Below, piece after piece: positions 26,363 through 35,399 of a stretch of DNA of 53,047 nt. The notes beneath the pieces were generated by a model. That model saw only the letters and a list, made by a program, of their open reading frames with translations, had not been told where the DNA came from and did not search any database. Source of the DNA: Maricaulis sp. (GTDB taxonomy: Bacteria > Pseudomonadota > Alphaproteobacteria > Caulobacterales > Maricaulaceae); assembly GCA_029251785.1 (NCBI GenBank), contig JAQXCQ010000180.1:1-53047 (forward strand). Reading direction: 5' to 3'. The position numbers and the translations under genes are program-made. Position 1 is the first letter of the stretch, and every line of letters begins with the position of its first letter.

Positions 26363-27457
26363 ATGGACAACCGCCTTCGCGCCGCGCTTTCATCGGTGAC
26401 AGAACAACAATCGGGCCGAGGCCTGATCGATGCCGGCCGGATTGAGACCGCCAATATTTCCGGCGAGACCGCGACGATCCTGCTGGCCCCTCCCGTGGCC
26501 GGAAAATCCGATTTAGCGACACTTCAACCGCAGATCGAAGCGGCCGCCAATGCCATCGACGGCATTGAACGTACGCGAGTCATTATGACCGAGCACAGCG
26601 AGACGCCAAAGGCACCAAAATCTCCGAAAGCCGGTCACAAACATGCGCGTCCCAAGACCGCGCCGATACAAAAACCCGCCAAGCAGGTGCTGGTTGTCGC
26701 CTCTGGCAAGGGCGGTGTCGGCAAATCAACCGTCGCCGCAAATATCGCCGCAGCTTTGGCCCGAGACGGCAAAGCAGTCGGCCTGTTGGACGCCGATATT
26801 TACGGCCCCTCAGCACCCCGCCTTTTCGGGCTCAATGATGTTCCCGGCTTGCGCAAGACGGATGACGGCGTTCAGCCACTCGAAGCCCATGGTGTCAAAA
26901 TAATCTCGATCGGCTTCATGCTTAAACCCGGTGCCGCCGTGGTTTGGCGTGGCCCGATGGTGTCGGGTGCGATCAAGCAATTTCTGGCAGACACCGATTG
27001 GGGCGAGCTGGATGTATTGGTCATCGACATGCCGCCGGGCACGGGCGACGCCCAATTGGCCATCGCCCAGGACGTTCCTGTCGACGGTGCCGTCATCGTC
27101 TCAACCCCCCAGGATTTGGCACTTGATGATGCTCGCAAGGCCATAGCCCTGTTCGATCAGACTCACGTGCCGGTACTTGGCATTGTCGAAAATATGAGCG
27201 CCTTCCTCTGCCCTCATTGCGGCGAAACCAGCCATATCTTCGGTCATGGCGGTGCGCGCGCTGAGGCCGCAGCGATTGGAGTCGAATTCCTGGGCGAAAT
27301 TCCACTGCACCTCGATCTGCGTAAACGGTCCGATGAAGGCCTTCCGGCCGCATTGGAAGACGGACCGATCGGTGACGCATTTCTGCGCACAGCTAAGGCC
27401 GCGCTCACCGCCGCCGAAACCCTGACCAAACCCGCACCGGAAATTATTTTCGACTAA
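26363..27457 (+). CDS. apbC: Mrp/ApbC-type iron-sulfur cluster carrier ATPase
   Basis: The 364-residue protein has a short, diverged N-terminal domain of the DUF59/MIP18 kind (1-75), a Lys/Pro-rich linker, and a MinD/Mrp ATPase domain from about 108. The latter has the deviant Walker A GKGGVGKSTVAAN, DADIYGPSAPRLFG, VIDMPPGTGDAQL, and the cluster-binding CPHC in NMSAFLCPHCGE. Family members bind and transfer 4Fe-4S clusters to target enzymes in the cytoplasm. Its stop codon overlaps that of the convergent btuD-like gene by four bases, so no terminator fits between them. Confidence 0.93.
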   Translation: MDNRLRAALSSVTEQQSGRGLIDAGRIETANISGETATILLAPPVAGKSDLATLQPQIEAAANAIDGIERTRVIMTEHSETPKAPKSPKAGHKHARPKTAPIQKPAKQVLVVASGKGGVGKSTVAANIAAALARDGKAVGLLDADIYGPSAPRLFGLNDVPGLRKTDDGVQPLEAHGVKIISIGFMLKPGAAVVWRGPMVSGAIKQFLADTDWGELDVLVIDMPPGTGDAQLAIAQDVPVDGAVIVSTPQDLALDDARKAIALFDQTHVPVLGIVENMSAFLCPHCGETSHIFGHGGARAEAAAIGVEFLGEIPLHLDLRKRSDEGLPAALEDGPIGDAFLRTAKAALTAAETLTKPAPEIIFD

Positions 27458-28212
27458 AGCAGCTCCAACCGGGTTGGCACGACGCCGCCGGGAGCGGTGA
27501 CGCCAAAGACGTCACGCACCACTGCCTCGGACAAGCTGGTGGCGGGCGGTCCGTCCTCCCGGATCACACCGTCTTGTAACACCACAACCCTGTCCGCATA
27601 TCGAGCCACGAGCTCCAGTGCATGCGCAGCCACAATAACGAGCCGACCGCGATCCGCTTCGGCCTTGAGGATTTCCATGACCGCGAGTTGATGCTTGGGG
27701 TCTAGCGCCGCTGTTGGCTCGTCCAATAACAACACATCCGCCTGTGTTGACAAGGAACGCGCAATCAAGACTCGGGCACGCTCACCAGACGACAATGTAT
27801 CAAAACGACGGTCGGACAAATGCGAAACGCCCGCGCGATCAAGCGCCTCCTTGATTGCCGCTTCATCTCGCGCGCTCAAGCGCCGCAAGGGTTTAAGATG
27901 CGGCACGCGCCCCAGTGCCACAATCGTGTGTACTTTAAGAGCCCAGGCGGAACGGCCGTCTGGCGGCAAATAGGATATTCGGCGAGCACGCGCCGCGAAC
28001 TTCAACGATCCAATGGGGGCATCGTCCAGACAAACAATGCCGTCCGACGGATCTGCCAATCCCGCGCAAACGCCAAGAAGCGTTGATTTTCCCGCTCCAT
28101 TTGGCCCCACAAGAGCCACCAATTGCCCACTTTCAAAGCACGCACTTGCATCGATCAAAGCGGCGGCATCGCCATATCGCAGGCCCACCCGCTGTAAATT
28201 TAGCTGGGTCAT
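27454..28212 (-). CDS. btuD: cobalamin ABC importer, ATP-binding protein
   Basis: The 252-residue ATPase has Walker A GPNGAGKSTLLG, Q-loop YLPPDGR, signature LSSGERARVLIAR, Walker B LLLDEPTAALDP and AAHAL. It belongs to the FecE/BtuD/HmuV class that works with FecCD permeases. An in-frame start exists at 28245, but ATG 28212 overlaps the permease stop as ATGA, as with other genes of this operon. The B12 riboswitch at the head of the operon indicates cobalamin rather than haem or siderophore as the substrate. Confidence 0.88.
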   Translation of the reverse strand: MTQLNLQRVGLRYGDAAALIDASACFESGQLVALVGPNGAGKSTLLGVCAGLADPSDGIVCLDDAPIGSLKFAARARRISYLPPDGRSAWALKVHTIVALGRVPHLKPLRRLSARDEAAIKEALDRAGVSHLSDRRFDTLSSGERARVLIARSLSTQADVLLLDEPTAALDPKHQLAVMEILKAEADRGRLVIVAAHALELVARYADRVVVLQDGVIREDGPPATSLSEAVVRDVFGVTAPGGVVPTRLELL

Positions 28213-29198
28213 GGCGCGCGCCTTTGAGTGGCCCGAACCAGCCACAGAAAGAATGGCGCTCCCAGTAATGCGGTCAGCACACCCAGATAAAGCGGCATTC
28301 CCGGGCCGGAAATCAACCGGGTCGCCATATCGGCGCCAACAATCAATAGGGCCCCGCCCAGAGCAGATGGCAAAATCAGGGCCGCTGGTTGATGCTCAAC
28401 AAAGGGGCGAAGCAAATGCGGCACAACCAGACCGACAAAACCGATAGCGCCTGAAACAGCGACCCCGCCACCTACCGCCATCGCTGTACCCCCAATAACC
28501 AGTATCCGCAAAACGCCAATTTCCACCCCAAGACTGCGCGCCGTCTCCTCACCTAAACTCAACGCATCAAGGCCACGTGCCGTGAGAAATAACAACGCGA
28601 CACCCGCCACAATAAGCGGCGATGCGAAACGAACTTCATTCCAGCTGGCATCATTGAGCGACCCCATTAACCAGTACGCAATTTCCGAAAGCGCCCAAGG
28701 ATTGGGGGCCATGTTCATCAACAAGCCGGTCAGGGCCGTCGCAACAGCACCAACGGCGACGCCCGCCAGGATCAATGTTGTGGCACTGGCGCGGGCGCCC
28801 GCCAAAGTGAGCAATAGTCCGACGCCGATCGCTGCACCGAAGACCGCAGAAACCGGAACGGCAAAGGCAAACCTTTCAGACAGGCCAAAATAGAGGGCGA
28901 CCACCGCCCCCAGACCCGCGCTTGCCGAAACACCGACCACACCCGGATCTGCCAATGGGTTACGAAAGAAACCCTGCAAGACCGCGCCCGAAGCACCAAG
29001 GCCGGCGCCCACCAAAACACCGAGCAAGACCCGCGGCATGCGCAATTCACGCATCACCAACGGCCCCAAGCTTTCATCGCCCGAGAGCGCACCAAGAAAA
29101 TGGTCGACCTCCAGCCGCGTATCCCCGGCGAACAATGCCAATGCGATGAAGCCGACAAGGCCGAGCGCCAATCCGGCATTGAGTTTCCAGTGCGTCAA
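28209..29198 (-). CDS. btuC: cobalamin ABC importer, FecCD-type permease
   Basis: The 329-residue protein is a ten-helix permease of the FecCD/BtuC family: RMPRVLLGVLVGAGLGASG, LQGFFRNPLADPGVVGVS, and VAVSGAIGFVGLVVPHLLRP are hallmark segments. It would form the homodimeric channel for vitamin B12 across the inner membrane with the BtuD-like ATPase. Its ATG overlaps the binding-protein stop (ATGA), and its own stop overlaps the ATPase start. Confidence 0.9.
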   Translation of the reverse strand: MTHWKLNAGLALGLVGFIALALFAGDTRLEVDHFLGALSGDESLGPLVMRELRMPRVLLGVLVGAGLGASGAVLQGFFRNPLADPGVVGVSASAGLGAVVALYFGLSERFAFAVPVSAVFGAAIGVGLLLTLAGARASATTLILAGVAVGAVATALTGLLMNMAPNPWALSEIAYWLMGSLNDASWNEVRFASPLIVAGVALLFLTARGLDALSLGEETARSLGVEIGVLRILVIGGTAMAVGGGVAVSGAIGFVGLVVPHLLRPFVEHQPAALILPSALGGALLIVGADMATRLISGPGMPLYLGVLTALLGAPFFLWLVRATQRRAP

Positions 29199-30100
29199 GA
29201 CCCGTCCTCCCGGTTCACCGAACGCGCGGTACCAAGCTCGAACTGGTCAAGAATATCTGCAATCGCCTCCGCCGCATCAATCAGTCGTGGCCCAGCGCAG
29301 GGCCAATCACCGCTGGTAATGTCATGACGCTCCGCCCGTTCAATCAAACGGTCATAGCCCGCATGACGCGCGCCGCGATTGAAGGTCGAGGCATAACCAT
29401 CGACAAAATAGCTGGTCAATACAATATCCGCCTCCAGCGTCAGTGCGAATTCCGGGTCGCCGCGTGTCCAGCCAACCGCCCCGGCATCGGCAACAACATT
29501 GCGACCACCGGCAGCCCGGATAGCGGCATCAACATACGTGCCAGCACCCGCCGAGCCGCCCGAGGAACTCAGATAAACAATCCCGGGGTCCGCTGAACGT
29601 ACGGCCGCCCGCTCACTCAGCAAACGAATCTGCTCATCCAGGCTCGAGACCCAGCTCGCGGCCTCAGTCTCTTGGCCGAGATAGGCTCCCAGCGCTGTCA
29701 TATTGCCCCGGACGGAATCGAAATCCTCGCCCCAGGCCAGCTCGAAACTGGTGTGGCCCGCACGGTTCAGCAGGGCCGCAGTCCGTCCACCGTCCCCGGC
29801 ACCAAAAATCACATAATCCGGGGCAAGGGTCAGCAGCCGCTCGGCATCGGGCCAAGCCTGCGGCAATTGTTGTGCCCAGACGGGTGCCGCCGAAACCGGC
29901 TGATCGACCTGCCACGACAGAGCCGCCACGTCGCGGCGTTCAACCAGCGCCAGCACATAGGCATCAGCGCATAGTGATGCGGAAACGACACCGCCCGAAG
30001 GCGGTGTCGTCCGGCTGCTTTGCGCGGATGCCCCACTAATTGTGAGACAGCCGCAGACCGAAATACAGGCCACGGCCCGGCGTATTGAAGCCGAAGACAT
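29195..30100 (-). CDS. btuF: cobalamin ABC importer, periplasmic binding protein
   Basis: The 301-residue protein has an N-terminal signal peptide (about 1-27, ending SGASAQ) and a BtuF/FhuD-type binding fold: VVSASLCADAYVLALVERRDVAALS, LAPDYVIFG, GRNVVADAGAVGWTRGDPEFALTLEADIVLTSYF. The frame is open to 30157, but ATG 30100 has GAGGA eight bases before it and starts the signal peptide. This start lies inside the 3' end of the btuB gene, an overlap of 65 bases in another frame, indicating coupling. It hands B12 to BtuC. Confidence 0.85.
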   Translation of the reverse strand: MSSASIRRAVACISVCGCLTISGASAQSSRTTPPSGGVVSASLCADAYVLALVERRDVAALSWQVDQPVSAAPVWAQQLPQAWPDAERLLTLAPDYVIFGAGDGGRTAALLNRAGHTSFELAWGEDFDSVRGNMTALGAYLGQETEAASWVSSLDEQIRLLSERAAVRSADPGIVYLSSSGGSAGAGTYVDAAIRAAGGRNVVADAGAVGWTRGDPEFALTLEADIVLTSYFVDGYASTFNRGARHAGYDRLIERAERHDITSGDWPCAGPRLIDAAEAIADILDQFELGTARSVNREDGS

Positions 30101-31928
30101 CCTGATAATCCTCATCAAGCAAATTTTCGCCACGAACATAGATTTCCATACCCTCATCTACGGTCCAGCGAAGCTGTCCCCCGAGCAGTGTATAACGCTC
30201 CAATATCACCGGCAGGAATGTTCCAAAATCAGTATCCCTTTGATCCCCCGTATGATCGGCCGTCAGAGACGCAGACCAATTCATCCCATCCGGGTGCCAG
30301 TCCAGTGTCAGCGACCCCAAGCGCTCCGGACGCCGGATTTCCGAACCACCATTTTGCTCACTTTCCAGCAAACTAACCGAACCAAAAACCGAGACTTCGG
30401 ACGACATGTCCCAGGACGCCTCAACTTCCAGCCCCCGTCGCTGAGACTCAGTTGTTGCGTTTCGAGCCGTCGCGGGAAATCCACCAAAATCCGTGTAAAT
30501 TTCATCTTGCAGGGTCGATTCAAACCAAACCGCTGACCACTGGCCGCTGCCACCGGCAAAGGATTGTTCCCAGCCCAACTCCCAGCCACGAGACGTCTCG
30601 GGATTCAAATCTGGATTACCGACAAAGAATGCCGGAAAGAAGCCGAACAATTCGAACACACCGGGGTTTTTTGTTCCTTCACCCGCACTGAGACGAATAC
30701 GCCCATCAAGGTTGTCAAAGGACCACGCCGCTCCGATGCGCCACGTTGTGGCATCCTCAAAACGATCATTTTGCTCCAATCGTGCTGACACGGAAACATC
30801 CAGCGCTCCATGGCCAAGACCATAGTCAAGCGCCACCGCATCCGTTTCAAGAATTCGCGTCTGGTTTTCAAAGGCCCCCGGCCCCGCATCATTCTTGGTG
30901 CGATCGCGCTCCGCTTCAAGCAAGCCGGTAAACCGGTGGCGCGTTTCTCCTTCGCCCCACAAAATGCTGGTCTGGTAATTCGCTTGCCAGCGCTGACCCA
31001 ATGAGCGGGACTTTCGATCATCATCCACATAATTCGTCGCGGCATCATCAGTCAGCTGAATGCCTGCGCGATGCAACCATTCCACGCCGCCCCTTTGATA
31101 ATCTGCATTGGCACCCAAATGACCAAAAAATTGCTGCCCACGTCGCACATTATCGGTGTCATTGAGTCGACCGTCATAATTCACGTCAGCATCGGAATCG
31201 GTGATCTGGTCAATCCACCGAACACTGGCCTCCAGTGTCAGCGCTTCGTTGACATCATACGCGCTGGAAAACGCGCCGGTGCGATTGCTGTATCCATCGC
31301 GCTCCCCACTCAGACCGGAAATATCAATCCCATCGGTCTCAAGACCCGACACACTCACAGATAAATGCCCGCGCTCAGACCCAGCCGCCAGGCGTCCGCT
31401 CATGCGCGTCGTCCCCAGTGCACCAGTTTCAAACCGGAAGCCGGCTTCACGGCCCACCGCTGGAAGGGCACTGGTCAGGTGAATGACACCACCAATTGCA
31501 TCGGCACCCCAAAGGGCTGATTGCTCTCCGCGCGCGACTTCTATCGAGTCGATATCGTCAAACGCCATATGGGCGAAATCAGCCTCACCGGTAAACGGAC
31601 TCGAGGCTTCAATGCCGTCGATAAACACCAGAGTGTGGTTGGCCTCCGATCCACGGGCACGGATTTGGGTCAAAGCACCGGCCGGTCCCGATTTCGAAAC
31701 CGCCAGTCCCGGAACAGCCCGCAACATATCGCCAATGAAAACTGCGCCCCGGGCTTCAAGGGCTTCAGCATCGAGCAGCGAAATACTCGATGTTGCCGCA
31801 TCCGCGGCAATCGGCACACGCGAGGCTGTAATGACGATGACATCATCATTGCCCTGCGCGAGAGCGGGTTGGGAACTAAAAAATAGTATTACGGCTGCAC
31901 GTGTCAGCCAGACAGATTTGGTACGCAT
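30036..31928 (-). CDS. btuB: TonB-dependent vitamin B12 receptor
   Basis: The 630-residue receptor has a signal peptide (TRAAVILFFSSQPALAQ), a TonB box DVIVITASR, a plug domain (TQIRARGSEANHTLVFIDGIEASSP, IDSIEVARGEQSALWGADAIGGVIHL) and a barrel ending in GRGLYFGLRLSHN. It matches BtuB in size and in ANHTLVFIDGI-type motifs. An upstream ATG is in frame at 32024, but ATG 31928 has GGAG seven bases before it and starts the signal peptide. A cobalamin riboswitch lies in its leader, so B12 should repress the operon. Confidence 0.92.
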   Translation of the reverse strand: MRTKSVWLTRAAVILFFSSQPALAQGNDDVIVITASRVPIAADAATSSISLLDAEALEARGAVFIGDMLRAVPGLAVSKSGPAGALTQIRARGSEANHTLVFIDGIEASSPFTGEADFAHMAFDDIDSIEVARGEQSALWGADAIGGVIHLTSALPAVGREAGFRFETGALGTTRMSGRLAAGSERGHLSVSVSGLETDGIDISGLSGERDGYSNRTGAFSSAYDVNEALTLEASVRWIDQITDSDADVNYDGRLNDTDNVRRGQQFFGHLGANADYQRGGVEWLHRAGIQLTDDAATNYVDDDRKSRSLGQRWQANYQTSILWGEGETRHRFTGLLEAERDRTKNDAGPGAFENQTRILETDAVALDYGLGHGALDVSVSARLEQNDRFEDATTWRIGAAWSFDNLDGRIRLSAGEGTKNPGVFELFGFFPAFFVGNPDLNPETSRGWELGWEQSFAGGSGQWSAVWFESTLQDEIYTDFGGFPATARNATTESQRRGLEVEASWDMSSEVSVFGSVSLLESEQNGGSEIRRPERLGSLTLDWHPDGMNWSASLTADHTGDQRDTDFGTFLPVILERYTLLGGQLRWTVDEGMEIYVRGENLLDEDYQDVFGFNTPGRGLYFGLRLSHN

Positions 31929-31988
31929 CAAACGTCTCCATAGCGTTTGGTCCGGGGCGTTTCCGCACCGGGGTTGCAAGGAGTCGTC

Positions 31989-32005
31989 AAAAACGGTGAT
32001 CACCG
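31989..32005 (-). terminator. possible riboswitch-controlled terminator or attenuator
   Basis: Between the aptamer and btuB, the perfect palindrome CGGTGATCACCG (31994-32005) is followed on the minus strand by TTTTT. The stem is only 4-5 bp, so it is a weak terminator unless aided; a nearby CTCGTG/CACGAG stem (32013-32032) could act with it. Confidence 0.4.
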
Positions 32006-32045
32006 CGCCGGTCTCGTGTAACACCGCACGAGCGGACAGACGACA

Positions 32046-32216
32046 GTGATGGCAGGTCTTCCGGCTTGCGGGTCAATGCGAACGATGCGGCCTTCCCAGA
32101 GCAAGCTCCAGTGGACAAATGCATCGCTGCTCACCGCCTACGGCTGCGGGCACAGCGCCGGACTAGGACAAATATCCGTACCGGCTTCCCGATTAATCCC
32201 TTGAGGGAACCATCAC
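32046..32216 (-). promoter_or_regulatory. cobalamin (B12) riboswitch
   Basis: All main landmarks are present on the minus strand: closing stem GTGATGG (32216-32210) with CCATCAC (32052-32046), GGGAAGCCGGT near 32190, GGTGAGCAGC near 32135, CCACTG (32114-32109), GGGAAGG (32097-32091) and the B12 box AGCCGGAAGACCTGCC (32066-32051). It precedes btuB-btuF-btuC-btuD and should switch them off when adenosyl- or methylcobalamin is bound. Confidence 0.93.
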
Positions 32217-32248
32217 GGGGTGTGAACTCTCGCATTCGGGCGAGGAAG

Positions 32249-33136
32249 TCAATCGACGCGGCTGGCGAGTTGAGCCTGCAAGTCACGAATTTTATGTTGA
32301 AGATCACGCTCACGCGTGACGTGAGGCAGAGCAAGATGTAATTCGAAGGCCTTCAATTCAGCCTGGGCCTTGCGCCAACGCAACCACAACAAGGCCACCC
32401 GAGGCCCGTCGACAAGATATCGACGCCACATGCGACGGGGCTCCTGTGCCAGTCGGTGCAACCATTCAAGCCGGGCAGATTGAATCCATTTGGGTGCACG
32501 CTCGGCCTTACCACCGAGAAAATCCAAAGAGGCGCCGACACAAAGACCGACACCCTTGCAATCACCTCGGTCCAGACAAGCTTCGGCAATCATTTCTTGC
32601 TGCGGTGACCCGACGCAAATGAACACGAAGCGGGCGGGATTTTCGGCGACAAATTGCGCACACGCCTCGACGGCATCCCGATTCTGCCTCAACCCCATCG
32701 GAGGCTCGTGCCATCGCAGATCTGTCAAATTATATCGGGCAGTCACCGCGGCGATGACGTCTGCATCTCCACCAATAACCGTCACGGTCTCGTCGGGATT
32801 GATCACATCATTAAACAGACGCTGCGTCAGATCAGAGCCTGGAGCGATATCAATCTGTTCGCCAGACATGCGCCCGATCAATTCCAATATACGGCTGTCG
32901 CAAACTGTTAACCAGGCCTGCGCGTAAAGCGTCGCCAGGATTGTATCCGTTTCAAGCCGCACCAGATGATCGACATTGGGCGTCACAACAAAGGCGAAGG
33001 GCTTGTCCGCCGCACGCGCCTGAATGCGCTCAACGGCGGTATCCAGGCCAATCTTGTCGAAAGCAGAATTGAGAAACCACACATGCCTCGATCCGGTACG
33101 CCGGTCGACAAATTCGGTTTTCTCAACAGCCTGCAT
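32249..33136 (-). CDS. WecG/TagA/CpsF family glycosyltransferase (GT26)
   Basis: The 295-residue protein fits GT26: FVVTPNVDHLVRLETD, an acidic-lined LTVCDSRILELIGR, TVIGGDADVI and FICVGSPQQEMIAEACLDR..VGLCVGASLDFLGGK, with RAPKWIQSARLEWLHRLAQEPRRMWRRYLVDGP at the end. Relatives move ManNAcA, ManNAc or glucose units onto lipid-linked sugars in exopolysaccharide or teichoic acid synthesis at the inner membrane. The C terminus is extended by a short coiled-coil. The frame opens at 33193, but ATG 33136 fits the family start better. It ends about 30 bases upstream of the B12 riboswitch on the same strand. Confidence 0.87.
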   Translation of the reverse strand: MQAVEKTEFVDRRTGSRHVWFLNSAFDKIGLDTAVERIQARAADKPFAFVVTPNVDHLVRLETDTILATLYAQAWLTVCDSRILELIGRMSGEQIDIAPGSDLTQRLFNDVINPDETVTVIGGDADVIAAVTARYNLTDLRWHEPPMGLRQNRDAVEACAQFVAENPARFVFICVGSPQQEMIAEACLDRGDCKGVGLCVGASLDFLGGKAERAPKWIQSARLEWLHRLAQEPRRMWRRYLVDGPRVALLWLRWRKAQAELKAFELHLALPHVTRERDLQHKIRDLQAQLASRVD

Positions 33137-33281
33137 GATAATTTTTCCGTCCCGTTTCGCGCCATAAGCGAAGTTTCCGAGAAAATTCTGCAAGTTCCAC
33201 GCCGATTTTTGCTATACTTGCATCCAATCGGCACCTCAGCGGCATCTAACTATCGGATCCTGGGGAAATGAGGACAATTAG

Positions 33282-33521
33282 ATGGCTCTAAAAAGTGCAC
33301 TCATCACGGCGACGGTCTTGCTAGCAGCAACGCTGCCCGTATCTGTGCCTGCAATGTCGGGCACGCCAGTAGGTGTCGCGGTTGGACCGGTAGAGGTCAC
33401 CTATGATCGAACCAATGATCTGGAATTCAATCTGCACACGACCTGTTTTTCCGATCGCTGCCCCATCTTTGAGCTGGTCGTGGGTTTGCCCGGTGAAGGT
33501 GGATATCGCATCGGGCTGTAA
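33282..33521 (+). CDS. small secreted protein of unknown function
   Basis: The 79-residue protein has a clear signal peptide (ALITATVLLAATLPVSVPA) and a mature part of about 53 residues with two cysteines close together (TTCFSDRCP), likely disulfide bonded. GAGGA is seven bases before the ATG, which supports real translation. I do not recognise the family. It is divergent from the glycosyltransferase gene and converges on mnmC. Confidence 0.62.
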   Translation: MALKSALITATVLLAATLPVSVPAMSGTPVGVAVGPVEVTYDRTNDLEFNLHTTCFSDRCPIFELVVGLPGEGGYRIGL

Positions 33522-33545
33522 TGCCCTTTATCCGAACGCGTAAAA

Positions 33546-35399
33546 TCAACTCAATTTCTTCAAGCGCCGCAAGTCAAACCGCGCCGGATGAAGGCTCTCA
33601 CGACCTGCACGCTCCAACACGCCGGGCTCACCATTAATCTCTGCCGCCAGAGATTCAGCAAATAGCGGGGCGTGCGCAAAGCCTCGAGACCCAAAACCAG
33701 CCAATACATAAACCCTGGCATTGAGAGGCTCCGGTTCAACTGGTGCCAGACCACCGCGCGCCTGATCACCCCAGCGCGCATCAAACCCATCATTTGGCAC
33801 AGCGCCGACAACCGGTAGAAAATCGGGAGTCGACGCCCGCACACCCGACCAATGCCGCAACACTGTTTCGCTCAGCTTCGCAGAAATCGCAGGGACATAT
33901 TGCGCTGCTGACTCCTTAAACTCGGCGAGCAATTGTTCCGGCGGCCCGGCATTTTCACTGTGACGGTGATTGGCACCAAGCAAAACCCCTCCACCCTCGA
34001 CCGCACATACATAACCACTCCACACGATCGGCCGTTTCGGCGCCTCACCCTCAAGCACAGCAACCTGGCCGGCGCTGGGCGCTATTGCATCACACACGCT
34101 GCGCGCCTCAAAACCATTGGCAAACACAACAGCCGCCGCCTCAGCGATTACCGCTCCGCCTTGATCTCGCAAACAGACACCGGTCGGCGTCTCTTCCACG
34201 GACTCGACACGCGCCGAGATCACGGCTTGATCCCTCAACAGATCGGTCACCAGCCGTGTCGGGTCGAGACGCGCTGCGTCGTGCATGTCGAAACCTTCAG
34301 CATCCCATTCATAGCCAGGCCCCATCAGCGCGGCGATCTCGGCAAGCCGGACTTTGTCGGTCTCGTCCTTGGCGAGCCGCAATCCGCCCTCGGGATAGAA
34401 TCCGTCGCGCCCACGATACAAACGATGTGCATAATCGAACGCACACAGTGTCGCCCGCACATGGGGTCGATCTGCCTTTTCCAAACGCGGCGTCAACAGA
34501 CCCGCCGGGGCCCCGGACGCACCGGCGGCAATGCCCTTCCCATCCACGATCACAATCTCACGGCCTCGCTGACGCAAAGCATGCGCCAGACTGGCCCCCG
34601 CGACACCCGACCCGACAATGGCGATCCGCCCGTCAATCGGTTCACTGCGTTGATATGGCGACGCGTCAACCGATGCGCCGGGGCCGGCATAGAACGCCTC
34701 GAGGCGTTCCCGTTTGCGTCCGAAACCTGGTTGTTTGGACACCTCAAATCCCGCCTGAGCCAACCCACGGCGCACCGCACCGGCGACCGTGAATGTGCCA
34801 ACGCAGGCACCGGGCGCCGATAACTGCCCCATACGATCAAACACCGCCTGCGACCACATCGCCTCATTCTTCGCCGGCGCAAACCCGTCCAGGAACCAGG
34901 CATCCACCCGCGCCTCGACCTGGGACAGAGCCGCTTCCGCCTCGTCCTGGAAAATGGTGATCGTGAAACGGTCAGCAGCAAACACCAGACGGTGAGCCCC
35001 CTTGAAGGGGCCCGGCCATTGCGCAAGAAGTTGGTCACTCAACGGTTTCAATTGCGGCCACGCCGTAAAAGCGCGCGCCGCATCCTCGCGGGCCAGCGGA
35101 TGTTTCTCGACACTGATGAAATGCAGCCAGCGATCCTTCGGACCCTCGCGCTGCCACAACTCCCACAGCGCCAAGGCATTCAAGCCGGTTCCAAAGCCCA
35201 GCTCGCCCACGACAAAGTTTCGTGCATTTGTCTGCGTCCATGCCTGCGGCAATTTGCAGCCGCGCAGGAATACAGCCCGTGTTTCCTCGAGGCCGTCATC
35301 GGCCGAGAAATACACATCGCCGTAATCCGCAGCTCTCGGGCCTCCCTCGCCGGACCAATCCAGCGAAGCGTACTCACAATAAAGCGCCTCGCGGCTCAT
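33546..35399 (-). CDS. mnmC: bifunctional tRNA 5-methylaminomethyl-2-thiouridine synthesis protein MnmC
   Basis: The 617-residue enzyme has an N-terminal methyltransferase domain (about 1-225; FVVGELGFGTGLNAL, AWFLDGFAPAKNEAMW, TFTVAGAVRRGL) and a C-terminal FAD-dependent oxidoreductase (IAIVGSGVAGASLAHALRQRG, GIAAGASGAPAGLLTPRL, GFGSRGFAHAPL). MnmC converts cmnm5(s2)U34 to mnm5(s2)U34 in tRNA. The frame is open to 35471, but ATG 35399 overlaps the stop of the upstream hydrolase gene as ATGA. Both domains look intact. Confidence 0.94.
   Translation of the reverse strand: MSREALYCEYASLDWSGEGGPRAADYGDVYFSADDGLEETRAVFLRGCKLPQAWTQTNARNFVVGELGFGTGLNALALWELWQREGPKDRWLHFISVEKHPLAREDAARAFTAWPQLKPLSDQLLAQWPGPFKGAHRLVFAADRFTITIFQDEAEAALSQVEARVDAWFLDGFAPAKNEAMWSQAVFDRMGQLSAPGACVGTFTVAGAVRRGLAQAGFEVSKQPGFGRKRERLEAFYAGPGASVDASPYQRSEPIDGRIAIVGSGVAGASLAHALRQRGREIVIVDGKGIAAGASGAPAGLLTPRLEKADRPHVRATLCAFDYAHRLYRGRDGFYPEGGLRLAKDETDKVRLAEIAALMGPGYEWDAEGFDMHDAARLDPTRLVTDLLRDQAVISARVESVEETPTGVCLRDQGGAVIAEAAAVVFANGFEARSVCDAIAPSAGQVAVLEGEAPKRPIVWSGYVCAVEGGGVLLGANHRHSENAGPPEQLLAEFKESAAQYVPAISAKLSETVLRHWSGVRASTPDFLPVVGAVPNDGFDARWGDQARGGLAPVEPEPLNARVYVLAGFGSRGFAHAPLFAESLAAEINGEPGVLERAGRESLHPARFDLRRLKKLS

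Noticed and set aside
33933-34823. 296-residue plus-strand ORF opposite mnmC
   Set aside because: mnmC is certain from its motifs on the other strand; the antisense product is rich in His, Arg and Thr with no domain.
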